The position numbers were made by a program, and so were the translations under genes. This document shows positions 6,333 to 13,875 of a stretch of 15,750 nucleotides of DNA, piece after piece. The stretch is from Gammaproteobacteria bacterium. GTDB taxonomy: Bacteria; Pseudomonadota; Gammaproteobacteria; Steroidobacterales; Steroidobacteraceae. The first letter of the stretch is position 1, and each line of letters begins with the position of its first letter. Location of the stretch: positions 1 to 15,750 of the forward strand of contig DAIDKA010000209.1 in NCBI GenBank assembly GCA_027451085.1, in the 5' to 3' direction. The notes under the pieces were generated by a model. The model saw only the letters and a list, made by a program, of their open reading frames with translations, was not told the DNA's origin and searched no databases.

Positions 6333-6789
6333 CTGAACTCCCGAAGCCACCGGCGCCGCGGCCCGTCTGCTCGAACGATTCCACCACCTGCAGCTCCACC
6401 TGCACCACCGGCACCACCACCAGCTGGGCGATGCGCTCGCCCGGCTGCACCGTGAACGCAACACTGCCGCGGTTCCACACCGAGACCAGCAGCTGCCCCT
6501 GGTAGTCGGAATCGATCAGGCCGACGAGATTCCCCAGGACGATGCCGTGCTTGTGACCCAGGCCGGAACGCGGCAGCACCACGGCGGCGAGGCCCGGATC
6601 GTCCAAATGGATCGCAAGACCTGTCGGGATGAGCTCGGTGCGCCCGGGCGGCAGGTCGAGCGCAGCATCGATGCAGGCGCGCAGGTCCAGGCCGGCCGAT
6701 CCGGTGGTGGCATAGGCCGGCAGCGGCAGTTCGCGCCCGATGCGCGGGTCCAGGATGCGTACCTTGAGCGCGCGACGTGCGTCAGTCAT
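6322..6789 (-). CDS. dut: Deoxyuridine 5'-triphosphate nucleotidohydrolase (dUTPase)
   Basis: Dut hydrolyses dUTP to dUMP and pyrophosphate, keeping uracil out of DNA and feeding thymidylate synthesis. It is a homotrimer in the cytoplasm. The 155-residue product shows all five family motifs in order: SAGLDLRA (31-38), PRSGLGHKHGI (73-83), GNLVGLIDSDYQG (86-98) with the catalytic Asp93, RIAQLV (119-124), and the glycine-rich RGAGGFGSSGR (144-154). In motif 5 the usual Glu of RGEGGFG is Ala. The last codons and the TAG stop are formed by the right arm of the neighbouring palindrome. The start ATG has a strong GAGGAG ribosome binding site. It lies 41 bp after coaBC on the same strand, the standard coaBC-dut pairing, and is most likely cotranscribed with it. 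Confidence 0.97.
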   Translation of the reverse strand: MTDARRALKVRILDPRIGRELPLPAYATTGSAGLDLRACIDAALDLPPGRTELIPTGLAIHLDDPGLAAVVLPRSGLGHKHGIVLGNLVGLIDSDYQGQLLVSVWNRGSVAFTVQPGERIAQLVVVPVVQVELQVVESFEQTGRGAGGFGSSGRA

Positions 6790-6830
6790 GAAACTCCTCG
6801 AAGGGGGTAAGGGGTCCGCAGGCGCGCGGA

Positions 6831-8030
6831 TCAGGCGCCGCGCGCCGCGAAACGGGCCGCAATCAACGCCACCAGATCATGGGCCAGCTGCGTTTTCGGC
6901 GCCTGCGGCAGCAGCTGCCGGCCGCCGCGCCACAGCACCGTGAGCTCGTTGTCGGGACAGTTGAAGACCTTGTTGTGGCCCACTTCGTTGGCGGCGATCA
7001 TGTCGAGGTTCTTGCGTTCCAGTTTGCGCAGTGCGTTCTGCTCGACATCGTTCGTCTCGGCGGCGAAACCCACCACGAAGGCCGGACGGTCCGGCCGCGC
7101 CGCCACCGTGGCGATGACATCGGCGGTGCGCGTCATTTCCAGCGACAGGCTGTCGTCGGTCTTCTTGATCTTGCGGTCTGCCGGGTGCGCCGGGCGGTAA
7201 TCCGCCACTGCCGCCGTGGAGATGAAAATATCGGTGCCGGACAGACGCGGGAGCACGGCCTCGAGCATTTCAGCGGCGCTTTCCACGTTCACGCGCTCGA
7301 CACCCGGCGGCGTCGGCAGCGACACCGGGCCCGAGACCAGCACCACCTCGGCGCCGGCAGCGCGCGCCGCCTGCGCAACGGCAAACCCCATTTTCCCGGA
7401 GCTGCAGTTGCTGATGAAGCGCACGGGGTCGATGGGCTCACGGGTGGGGCCCGCGGTGATCAGCACCCGCCGGCCGGCGAGCACCCCCGCCGGCCGCAGT
7501 TCGTCGTCGGCCAGCGCCACCAGCTGCAGCGGCGAAAGCATGCGTCCGGGACCGTTCTCGCCACAGGCCTGCTCACCGGACTCCGGCCCGAAGATATGTA
7601 CGCCGCGCGCCTTCAGGAGCGCGACATTCGCCTGCGTGGCCGCATTCAGCCACATCTGGTGATTCATGGCCGGGGCCACGGCCAGCGGCGCGGTGGTGGC
7701 AAGACAGGTGGTGGTCAGAAGGTCATCCGCCCGGCCACCGGCCAGCCGGGCCAGAAAGTCGGCACTCGCCGGCGCCACCAGCACCAGGTCGGCCCAGCGC
7801 GCGAGCTCGATATGTCCCATGGCGGCCTCGGCCGCGGCATCCCACAGGTCGGTGCGCACCGGGCGGCCGGACAGCGCCTGGAACGTCATCGGCGTGATGA
7901 ACTCGCACGCCCCCCGGGTCATGACGACCTGGACCTCGGCGCCCCGCTCACGCAGCCTCCGCACCAGGTCTGCACTCTTGTACGCGGCGATGCCGCCGGT
8001 GACGCCGAGCAGAATATGTTTGCCGTGCAT
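6831..8030 (-). CDS. coaBC: Bifunctional phosphopantothenoylcysteine decarboxylase / phosphopantothenate-cysteine ligase
   Basis: CoaBC carries out two steps of coenzyme A synthesis: CoaB joins 4'-phosphopantothenate to cysteine using CTP, and CoaC decarboxylates the product with FMN. The 399-residue product matches the family. The N-terminal CoaC domain has VTGGIAAYKS (10-19), the catalytic His73 in HIELARWADLVLVAPAS, the PAMNHQMW motif with Asn123, and the active-site Cys156 in SGEQACGENGPGRM. The C-terminal CoaB domain opens with VLITAGPTREPIDPVRFISN (189-208), SSGKMGFAVA, and the KIKK motif (287-290) with the ligase lysine. The ATG at 8030 was chosen because the protein then begins MHGKHILLGVTGG, as homologues do; the frame extends to a TTG at 8075. 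CoaD, the next enzyme in the pathway, is also in this window. A likely promoter lies just upstream. Confidence 0.97.
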   Translation of the reverse strand: MHGKHILLGVTGGIAAYKSADLVRRLRERGAEVQVVMTRGACEFITPMTFQALSGRPVRTDLWDAAAEAAMGHIELARWADLVLVAPASADFLARLAGGRADDLLTTTCLATTAPLAVAPAMNHQMWLNAATQANVALLKARGVHIFGPESGEQACGENGPGRMLSPLQLVALADDELRPAGVLAGRRVLITAGPTREPIDPVRFISNCSSGKMGFAVAQAARAAGAEVVLVSGPVSLPTPPGVERVNVESAAEMLEAVLPRLSGTDIFISTAAVADYRPAHPADRKIKKTDDSLSLEMTRTADVIATVAARPDRPAFVVGFAAETNDVEQNALRKLERKNLDMIAANEVGHNKVFNCPDNELTVLWRGGRQLLPQAPKTQLAHDLVALIAARFAARGA

Positions 8031-8054
8031 GGGTTGCTGATACCTCTGCACACC

Positions 8055-8082
8055 ATTATCCGGTTTGCCCGGCAAGGCGCAA
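8055..8082 (-). promoter_or_regulatory. Possible sigma70 promoter of coaBC-dut
   Basis: On the minus strand a GATAAT hexamer (8055-8060, five of six consensus bases) is preceded, after a 16-bp spacer, by TTGCGC (8077-8082, three of six). Transcription would begin near 8048, leaving a leader of about 18 bases before the coaBC ATG. The -35 box is weak, so the call rests mainly on the -10 box and its position. Confidence 0.4.
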
Positions 8083-8223
8083 AGCGCCGGCAGGAATCAG
8101 GGTATTCCGTACGGCATGGGGCAGGAGTGGGGCATTTGGGCCCGAATACGTCAATTTATGCGCTCGCCCTTGGGCCTGCGGCCGCCCCACACTGGCCGGG
8201 TCACCACCACCTTTCGGGCTCCC

Positions 8224-8898
8224 ATGGCGATCCACGACTGGCCCCTGGCCGAACGGCCGCGCGAAAAGCTGCTGACCCAGGGGGCGCAGACCCTGTCCAA
8301 CGCCGAACTGCTGGCGGTGATGTTCGGCACGGGCTCACGCGGGGGTTCGGCCGTCGACGTCGCGCGCGGGCTGCTGCAGGAGTTCGGCTCGCTGCGCGAG
8401 CTGCTCAGCGCCAACCCCGAGCAGGCCCTCACCGGCCACGGCCTGGGACCGGCGCGCTACTGCCTGCTGCAGGCCGCCCTGGAACTGTCACGGCGGCACT
8501 ACCGGGAGACCCTGAGCATCGGACCCGCCCTGTCTTCGCCGGAAACCGCACGGGGCTTCCTGCTGGCCCAGCTGCGCGACCGGCCCTACGAGGTGTTCTG
8601 CTGCCTGCACCTGGATGCGCGGCACCGGCTGATCGCCTTCGAGGAGCTGTTCCGCGGTACCATCGACGGCGCCACGGTGCACCCGCGGGAAGTGGTCCGG
8701 CAAAGCCTGACGCGCAACTCCGCGGCGGTGATCTTCGCCCACAACCACCCTTCCGGAGTCGCCGAACCCAGCCAGGCGGACGAACTCATCACCCGGCGGC
8801 TGCGCGAGGCCCTGAACCTCATCGACGTGCGGGTGCTGGACCACCTGATCGTGGGCGAGGACAGGTGCATGTCCTTCGCGGAGCGCGGGTTGCTGTAA
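8224..8898 (+). CDS. radC: RadC family JAMM/MPN-domain protein
   Basis: RadC proteins were once tied to DNA repair, but the original radC102 mutation maps to recG, so the cellular role remains open; the C-terminal domain has a JAB1/MPN metalloprotease fold. The 224-residue length is standard. The N-terminal helix-hairpin-helix-like part includes ERPREKLLTQGAQTLSNAELLAVMFGTGSRG (split over 10-40) and GHGLGPARY. The JAMM metal site is complete: HNHPSG (173-178, His173 and His175) and Asp186 in the SQAD stretch. An upstream acidic residue in EELFRGT likely completes the active site. The start is the ATG giving MAIHDWP, as in homologues, although no clear Shine-Dalgarno sequence precedes it; the frame is open further upstream to 8065. 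It diverges from coaBC and precedes rpmB, as in E. coli. The promoter was not found. Confidence 0.95.
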   Translation: MAIHDWPLAERPREKLLTQGAQTLSNAELLAVMFGTGSRGGSAVDVARGLLQEFGSLRELLSANPEQALTGHGLGPARYCLLQAALELSRRHYRETLSIGPALSSPETARGFLLAQLRDRPYEVFCCLHLDARHRLIAFEELFRGTIDGATVHPREVVRQSLTRNSAAVIFAHNHPSGVAEPSQADELITRRLREALNLIDVRVLDHLIVGEDRCMSFAERGLL

Positions 8899-8907
8899 GC
8901 CACCAGC

Positions 8908-8936
8908 TTGCAGGAACGGCCGCCGGCTGGTATAAA
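8908..8936 (+). promoter_or_regulatory. Sigma70 promoter of rpmB-rpmG
   Basis: TTGCAG (8908-8913) and TATAAA (8931-8936) are separated by 17 bp, the optimal spacing, starting ten bases after the radC stop. The -10 box matches the consensus at five of six positions and the -35 at three. Transcription would begin near 8943, giving a leader of about 60 bases. This gives the ribosomal protein pair its own promoter, independent of radC. Confidence 0.65.
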
Positions 8937-9002
8937 GCTCGGCCCCGGTGGCACTTGGGCAAGCCCTTGTTCCGCCTAACCTACTGATCGTAAAGGTTTT
9001 TT

Positions 9003-9239
9003 ATGTCCCGCGTATGCGAGATCACGGGCAAAGGCCCGGCTGTCGGCAACCGCGTTTCCCACGCGAACAACAAGCGTCGCCGCCGCTTCCTGCCGAACCT
9101 GCACAAGCAGCGCTTCTGGCTGGAAATCGAAAAGCGCTGGGTTTCCCTGCGCGTCTCCACCCATGGCCTGCGCACCATCGAGAAAAAGGGCATCGACGTC
9201 GTCGTTGCCGAGCTGCGCGCCCAGGGCGAGAAAATCTAA
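9003..9239 (+). CDS. rpmB: 50S ribosomal protein L28
   Basis: L28 is a basic protein of the large ribosomal subunit. The 78-residue product has the same length as the E. coli protein and the same landmarks: MSRVCEITGKGP at the N-terminus, NKRRRRFLPNLHKQRFWLEIEKRWVSLRVSTHGLRTIEKKGIDVVVAELRAQGEK to the end (read in pieces over 23-77). It has one Cys and lacks the CxxC pairs of the zinc-binding form, so it is the zinc-free type. The ATG follows AAAGG with a run of T between them. It is the first gene of a two-gene operon with rpmG, 39 bp downstream. Confidence 0.98.
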   Translation: MSRVCEITGKGPAVGNRVSHANNKRRRRFLPNLHKQRFWLEIEKRWVSLRVSTHGLRTIEKKGIDVVVAELRAQGEKI

Positions 9240-9278
9240 GGCCCCGACAAGGGACCGGAGAGGGAACAGGAGACCACC

Positions 9279-9434
9279 ATGCGCGAGAAGATCAAGCTGC
9301 TGTCCACGGCCAACACCGGACACTTCTACGTCACCACCAAGAACAAGCGCCTGCACCCGGACAAACTCGAAGTGAAGAAGTTTGATCCCGTGGCCCGCAA
9401 GCACGTGGCGTACAAGGAAACCAAGATCAAGTAA
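9279..9434 (+). CDS. rpmG: 50S ribosomal protein L33
   Basis: L33 is a small protein of the large ribosomal subunit near the E site. The product is 51 residues, MREKIKLLSTANTGHFYVTT followed by KNKRLHPDKLEVKKFDPVARKH and a KETKIK end. It matches the E. coli protein except that it lacks the first four residues (MAKG), as in several other gammaproteobacteria. There is no cysteine, so it is the zinc-independent form. AGGAG lies six bases before the ATG. It ends the rpmB-rpmG operon, and a strong intrinsic terminator follows the stop after 26 bases. Confidence 0.98.
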   Translation: MREKIKLLSTANTGHFYVTTKNKRLHPDKLEVKKFDPVARKHVAYKETKIK

Positions 9435-9460
9435 GGCCTCAGCGCCCCGGATGATCCGAG

Positions 9461-9494
9461 ACAAGGCCCGGCATATCCGGGCTTTGTGCTTTTT
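9461..9494 (+). terminator. Intrinsic terminator of rpmB-rpmG
   Basis: An 11-bp stem (ACAAGGCCCGG at 9461-9471 with CCGGGCTTTGT at 9477-9487, one G-U pair) encloses a CATAT loop and is followed by TTTTT at 9490-9494. The opposite strand has no T-tract after the stem, so it acts on rpmG and not on the convergent gene at 9509. Confidence 0.87.
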
Positions 9495-9508
9495 GCGGGG
9501 CCGCTTTC

Positions 9509-11728
9509 CTAGGGCAGCAGATTGGAAACGGCGACGGGTTCCTCCTGCGCCATGCCGGCCAGCACCTGCTCCAGCGGCTGGGGCACTCCGAAAACATACC
9601 CCTGGGCGTAATCCACGCCCATCGCGCGCACGGCGTCCGCGATGGCGGCGCTCTCGACGTATTCGGCCACTGTTTCCAGCGACAGCGTCCGGGCCAGTTC
9701 CAGAATGCCGCTCACGGTCGCCCTCGAACGCGGCTCGGTGAGAATGTCGCGCACGAAGCTGCCATCGATCTTCACGCGCCCGACCTGCAGCGCCTTCAAC
9801 GCCGTCAGCGAATTCGCGCCGGTGCCGAAATCATCGAGTGCGAACCGGCAACCGAGTTCACGCAGCCTCGCCAGGGCATCGTTGGCGCGTTCCAGATTGA
9901 CCACCGCCGCCTGCTCGGTGATCTCCAGGATGACGCTGCCCTGTGGCAGATCAACCGCCACCAGCTGCTCCACCAGATGCTGGATGAAGGACTCATCGCC
10001 GAGGGCCTGGCCGGAGATGTTGATCGAGAAGCTTTTGCCGCTGCGACGCAACATCTCGCGGAAAGGCGCCAGCATCGAAAGCGCGCGGGACACCACCCAG
10101 CGATCCACCGAGGGCAGCAGCTGATACTGGCTCGCGGCTTCGATCAGCGGACCCGGCGGCTGGGGCTGGCCATCCGCACCCTTCATCCGCATCAGGATCT
10201 CGTAGCCGCCCGGCCGCTCGCGGTCCTGCAGCGGCTCGATACCCTGTGCATACAGCACCAGGCCGTCATTCTTCAGCGCATTGCGCAGCAGACCGACCGC
10301 GACCACATTGTCCTGGCGGCGCATGATGCTGCCGTCGTCGCAGGAATACAGTTCCACCCGGTTGCGGCCGTGGCTCTTCGCCATCTTGCAGGCAATCTCC
10401 GCGGAGGCGATCGCCCGTGCCAGCCCCTGGGGCATGCCCACCAGCGCCGCGATGCCGCAGCTGACCGAGGCATCGATCGGGTTGCCCGCGGGGCCGATGC
10501 GCAGCCGCGAGACCGCGGCCTGGATCGATGAGGCGATCTCCCGGGCCCGCAGGGCCGAGGTGTCCGGCAGCACCAGCACGAAGCGGTCACCGGCGACACG
10601 GCCGGCGAAACTGTCCTCGGGAACGAACGGCGGCGCGAGCAGCTCGGCGATGCGTACGATCAGCTCGTCACCCAGCTCAAAACCGTGGGATTCGTTGACC
10701 ACGCGCAGGTGATCGATGTCCAGGTACACCAGGCTGTGTTCATACCGTCCGACATCCTGTTCCAGCAGGTGACAGTACATCTGCTCCAGGCCATCACGCG
10801 TATACAGCCCGGTGGTGAGATCGAACTGTGCGTTCACCAGCGTGGATACCTGGCGCCCCAGATGCCGCGCCAGGAACGTATGTCGATTGCCGAAATCAGG
10901 TGCCTCCGGCGGATTGAGGAAGCCCAGGATGCCGCTCACCCGGCCGTTATCGTGCGCCACGGGCACCGACAGAATCTTGCAGGGCATGGACTGTTCAGGG
11001 TTGTTGCGGCCTGCCGAATTGATCACCAGGGGACGATGGTTGCGCTGCGCCCAGGACAGCATGCGGTCGCGGTTGCTCTGCCAGCTCTCGAGCAGCTCCG
11101 CAGTGCCGGGATCGCGGCGGGAGCTGAGGTACATCCTTCGTTCCGGAACGAACAGCACACCCAGCCTGGCGCTCAGGTGCACCGTGGACGCATCCAGCAG
11201 TTCCTCGATCACCCGACGGTCATGCGTCTCCGCGCTGAACCCGTGGGTGACCTTGAACAGCCACTCCAGCTCCGCCGTGCGTTCGCTCAAGCTCTGGACC
11301 GTGCCGGGCACGGGTGGCACCACCACCGCCAGCTCGCGGTGCAGGCAGTCTATGCACGGCTTCAACCGCCGCAGGACCTGACGCGAATAGCCCTGGGGTG
11401 GCGGTTCGGAACGCTCGGATTGCTGGATGACACAGAACACCCCCAGCAGGCGCCGTTCCTGCCACAGTGCAATGACTGTCACCCAGTACTTCGCCATCCG
11501 CACGGACGCCGCGGCCACGCGGCCGGCGACGACAGGCCATTGCTGCGCGCGCAGCCAGCTGCCCAGTGTGCCCGGCTCGGCACTCCCGGTAGAACCCAGC
11601 AGATCAAGGTCACCGTCGAACAGGCAGACACCGACGGTGTCGGGCAGCAAGGCACCGGCCAGTTCACCATAGGACTGAGCCAGAGATGAGCCGGAACCGG
11701 AAATGACGGCGGTGGAGGCGGCGGGCAT
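9509..11728 (-). CDS. GAF-GGDEF-EAL cyclic-di-GMP protein: EAL intact, GGDEF degenerate
   Basis: A 739-residue cytoplasmic signalling protein without membrane segments. Residues 1-150 form a poorly defined sensor-like region (perhaps a first GAF fold), and about 172-302 resemble a GAF domain (RRVIEELLDASTVHLSARLGVLFVP onward). The GGDEF domain (about 302-462, opening FDLTTGLYTRDGL) carries AGDRF at 379-383 instead of GGDEF, so cyclase activity is unlikely; it may bind GTP as a regulator. The EAL domain (about 477-722) keeps the phosphodiesterase set: EILMR (Glu510), Asn570 in SINIS, Glu602 in EITE, Asp632-Asp633 in DDFGTG, Lys653, Glu689 and Gln709. It therefore probably cleaves c-di-GMP to pGpG. 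The ATG at 11728 was chosen over a GTG at 11797. The gene interrupts the conserved rpmG-mutM neighbourhood and stands alone on its strand. Confidence 0.92.
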   Translation of the reverse strand: MPAASTAVISGSGSSLAQSYGELAGALLPDTVGVCLFDGDLDLLGSTGSAEPGTLGSWLRAQQWPVVAGRVAAASVRMAKYWVTVIALWQERRLLGVFCVIQQSERSEPPPQGYSRQVLRRLKPCIDCLHRELAVVVPPVPGTVQSLSERTAELEWLFKVTHGFSAETHDRRVIEELLDASTVHLSARLGVLFVPERRMYLSSRRDPGTAELLESWQSNRDRMLSWAQRNHRPLVINSAGRNNPEQSMPCKILSVPVAHDNGRVSGILGFLNPPEAPDFGNRHTFLARHLGRQVSTLVNAQFDLTTGLYTRDGLEQMYCHLLEQDVGRYEHSLVYLDIDHLRVVNESHGFELGDELIVRIAELLAPPFVPEDSFAGRVAGDRFVLVLPDTSALRAREIASSIQAAVSRLRIGPAGNPIDASVSCGIAALVGMPQGLARAIASAEIACKMAKSHGRNRVELYSCDDGSIMRRQDNVVAVGLLRNALKNDGLVLYAQGIEPLQDRERPGGYEILMRMKGADGQPQPPGPLIEAASQYQLLPSVDRWVVSRALSMLAPFREMLRRSGKSFSINISGQALGDESFIQHLVEQLVAVDLPQGSVILEITEQAAVVNLERANDALARLRELGCRFALDDFGTGANSLTALKALQVGRVKIDGSFVRDILTEPRSRATVSGILELARTLSLETVAEYVESAAIADAVRAMGVDYAQGYVFGVPQPLEQVLAGMAQEEPVAVSNLLP

Positions 11729-11873
11729 GTGTCCAAGGCTTTTGGCAGTAATGCTGCAATTTAAGCGCAGGCATCGGAAGCGGCTGCTACAGCCCACGCA
11801 CTATGTCGCTTCCGGAGCGTGCGGCAGCTCACAAAACCATCACCTGCCACCGGCTTCCCGGTAGGCTTGGGCA

Positions 11874-12689
11874 ATGCCGGAGCTGCCCGAAGTCGAGACC
11901 ACGCGCCGCGGTCTTGAACCGCACGTCACGGGACGGCGCATCGAATCCCTCAACGTCCGCGAGCGGCGCCTGCGCTGGCGTGTCGCCCCCACCCTGCCCG
12001 GGCTTGTCACCGGACAGACCGTCGAGGCGGCCGGGCGGCGCGCCAAGTACCTGCTGCTGCGACTGACTCATGGCACGCTGCTGTGGCACCTGGGCATGTC
12101 AGGCAGCCTGCGGGTGGTGCCGTCCGGCCTGCCGCCCGCCACCCATGACCACATCGACCTCGTGCTCGACTCCGGCCAGGCGGTGCGCTTCAACGATCCG
12201 CGCCGCTTCGGCAGCCTGCACTATGTGAGCGGCGATCCGGAAGCACACCCGCTGCTGTGCAGACTCGCCCCCGAACCCTTCGATGAGGCCTTCGATGCGG
12301 ACTACCTGTGGCGGGTCACGCGCGGGCGGCGGGCGGCCATCAAGCTGCTGCTGCTCAACAGCCGGCTGGTCACCGGCGTCGGCAACATCTACGCCAGCGA
12401 GGTGCTGTTCCAGGCCGGCGTGCGGCCGAAGCGCCAGGCGCGCAACATCTCGCGCGCCGAAGCGCAGCGCCTGGTGGTGGCGGTACGCCAGGTGCTGGGC
12501 GATGCCATCCGCGCCGGTGGCACCACGCTGCGCGACTACATCAACCCGGAAGGACGCCCTGGTTACTTCCGTCAGCGGCTGTTCGTATACGAGCGCGGCG
12601 GTGAAGCCTGTCGCCGCTGCAGCACACCCGTGCGACACTTCACCCAGGGCCAGCGCTCCACCTACTACTGCCCCACCTGTCAGCACTGA
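11874..12689 (+). CDS. mutM: Bifunctional DNA-formamidopyrimidine glycosylase / AP lyase (Fpg)
   Basis: MutM removes 8-oxoguanine and formamidopyrimidines from DNA and then cuts the abasic site by beta,delta-elimination. The 271-residue product is of normal length. Its start MPELPEVETTRRGL supplies the catalytic Pro2 and Glu3. Lys58 lies in GRRAKYLLL. The damage-gap residues are Met75 (LGMSGSLR), Arg110 and Phe112 (FNDPRRFGS). The helix-two-turn-helix region has GVGNIYASEVLF (168-179). The C-terminal zinc finger is complete, with Cys246, Cys249, Cys266 and Cys269, plus Arg261 in QGQRSTYYC. The stop is followed 30 bp later by a second glycosylase gene with its own ribosome binding site, so the two are probably one repair operon. 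It is divergent from the c-di-GMP gene over 145 bp, where no clear promoter was identified. Confidence 0.97.
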   Translation: MPELPEVETTRRGLEPHVTGRRIESLNVRERRLRWRVAPTLPGLVTGQTVEAAGRRAKYLLLRLTHGTLLWHLGMSGSLRVVPSGLPPATHDHIDLVLDSGQAVRFNDPRRFGSLHYVSGDPEAHPLLCRLAPEPFDEAFDADYLWRVTRGRRAAIKLLLLNSRLVTGVGNIYASEVLFQAGVRPKRQARNISRAEAQRLVVAVRQVLGDAIRAGGTTLRDYINPEGRPGYFRQRLFVYERGGEACRRCSTPVRHFTQGQRSTYYCPTCQH

Positions 12690-12719
12690 GCAGGCCGGGG
12701 CCGGGGAAAGGACAACCGG

Positions 12720-13499
12720 ATGACACGCAGGATCATTGGACACCTGACGGCGGCAGACCCGACCCTGGGCGCCGTCATTGCAGCCGTCGGTCCCTTCAGG
12801 CTGGGCAAGCGCGAGGAACAGCAGCCGTTCCAATCCCTCGCCCGCGCCGTCGCGCACCAGCAGCTGCACGCCAGGGCGGCCGAGGCCATCCTGGGGCGCC
12901 TGCTCACCCACTGCGGCGGTTTTCCCGCTCCGGATGCATTGCTGGGACTGCCGGACACGCAGCTGCGCGCCATGGGCTTTTCCGCCTCCAAGATCCGTGC
13001 GCTGAAGGACCTGGCGACCAAAACCCTGGAGGGCACGGTGCCACCGCGCGACGCACTGCTGGGCCTCGATGACGAGGCGATCATCGCCCGGCTGACCTGC
13101 GTCCGCGGCATCGGCCGCTGGACGGTGGAGATGCTGCTGCTGTTCGAGCTGCGGCGGCCGGACGTCATGCCGGTGCACGACTTCGGCGTACGCAACGGTT
13201 TCAAACTGGCCTACGGCCTGCGCACCATGCCCACGCCACGCCAGCTTGCGGCCTATGCCGCGCGCTGGGCGCCCTACCGCAGCGCCGCCGCCTGGTACCT
13301 GTGGCGGGCGGTGGACCTGGCGAAGGCGGGGAAGCTGCCCGCGCCGGCGCAAAAGCTGCGGCTGCCGCGCATCTTGAAGAAGAAAAAAAGGACTACTTCT
13401 TCCGCAGTTTCCGCAGCTCCGCCAGCACGATCGGGTGGACGAATTCGTGAACGTCCCCGCCCAGCACGGCGATCTCGCGCACCAGCGAAGAAGAAATAA
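12720..13499 (+). CDS. AlkA/Mag1-type DNA-3-methyladenine glycosylase with unusual basic C-terminal tail
   Basis: A helix-hairpin-helix (HhH-GPD) glycosylase expected to remove alkylated purines such as 3-methyladenine. The catalytic core (1-222) lacks the N-terminal TBP-like domain of E. coli AlkA and is like the short Mag1/AlkA2 type. Seen motifs are FQSLARAVAHQQLHARAA (37-54), LRAMGFSASKIRALKDLA (82-99), the HhH LTCVRGIGRWTVEMLLLF (125-142) and PVHDFGVRNGF (151-161) with the catalytic Asp154. AAAGGA before the ATG supports the start. After residue 220 the frame passes an A7 run (13383-13389) and continues for 35 codons inside coaD read antisense, adding a Lys/Arg/Pro/Ala tail that ends in AKKK. 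The core alone is the usual family length, so the tail may be overprinted or avoided by slippage; a -1 shift would stop at 13450. It follows mutM by 30 bp. Confidence 0.88.
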   Translation: MTRRIIGHLTAADPTLGAVIAAVGPFRLGKREEQQPFQSLARAVAHQQLHARAAEAILGRLLTHCGGFPAPDALLGLPDTQLRAMGFSASKIRALKDLATKTLEGTVPPRDALLGLDDEAIIARLTCVRGIGRWTVEMLLLFELRRPDVMPVHDFGVRNGFKLAYGLRTMPTPRQLAAYAARWAPYRSAAAWYLWRAVDLAKAGKLPAPAQKLRLPRILKKKKRTTSSAVSAAPPARSGGRIRERPRPARRSRAPAKKK

Positions 13500-13875
13500 A
13501 CGTGAACTGCTCCTGCGGCGTCAGGAACACGGTTTCGATGTCGCGCGCCAGGTGGCGGTTCATGTTGGCCAGCTGGAACTCGAACTCAAAGTCCGAGACC
13601 GCGCGCAGGCCGCGGATGACGATGGACAGATCGTGCTTTTTCGCAAACTCAACGGTCAGTTCGGAATAGCCGGTGACGCTGACATTGGGCAGGTCGGCCA
13701 GCACGCGGCGCGCCAGGTCCACCCGCGCCTCCAGCGAAAACAACGGCGCCTTGCCGGCGTTCGCGGCAATTGCCACCACCACGCTGTCGAACAGCCCGGC
13801 CGCGCGCCGCACAAGATCGGCATGGCCGTTGGTGATGGGATCGAAGGTTCCGGGATACAGCGCTTTACGGTTCAT
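13393..13875 (-). CDS. coaD: Phosphopantetheine adenylyltransferase (PPAT)
   Basis: CoaD transfers AMP from ATP to 4'-phosphopantetheine, giving dephospho-CoA, the step after CoaBC. The 160-residue product has the usual length. The nucleotidyltransferase N-terminus is RKALYPGTFDPITNGHADLV (split over 3-22), with His18 of the HIGH-like TNGH motif. VIRGLRAVSDFEFEFQLANMNR (86-107) contains Arg88 and Arg91, and the C-terminal FISSSLVREIAVLGGDV (126-142) carries the ATP-binding ISSSxxR. The start ATG overlaps the rsmD end by 11 bp, so translation is probably coupled and the two form an operon transcribed from upstream of rsmD. The last 107 bp also lie under the tail of the convergent glycosylase frame. 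In E. coli coaD likewise sits opposite mutM. Confidence 0.97.
   Translation of the reverse strand: MNRKALYPGTFDPITNGHADLVRRAAGLFDSVVVAIAANAGKAPLFSLEARVDLARRVLADLPNVSVTGYSELTVEFAKKHDLSIVIRGLRAVSDFEFEFQLANMNRHLARDIETVFLTPQEQFTFISSSLVREIAVLGGDVHEFVHPIVLAELRKLRKK

Noticed and set aside
6879..8987. 702-codon open frame on the plus strand, antisense to coaBC and running into radC
   Set aside because: It is antisense to a confidently identified gene and then reads radC out of frame. The translation is Arg/Gly/His-rich without motifs, a usual product of high-GC third-position bias.
10685..11689. 334-codon plus-strand frame antisense to the c-di-GMP gene
   Set aside because: No domain-like pattern. 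The minus strand codes GAF, GGDEF and EAL motifs over the same bases.
12099..13352. 417-codon minus-strand frame opposite mutM and the glycosylase
   Set aside because: Both plus-strand genes show catalytic residues in the right places; the minus frame has none.
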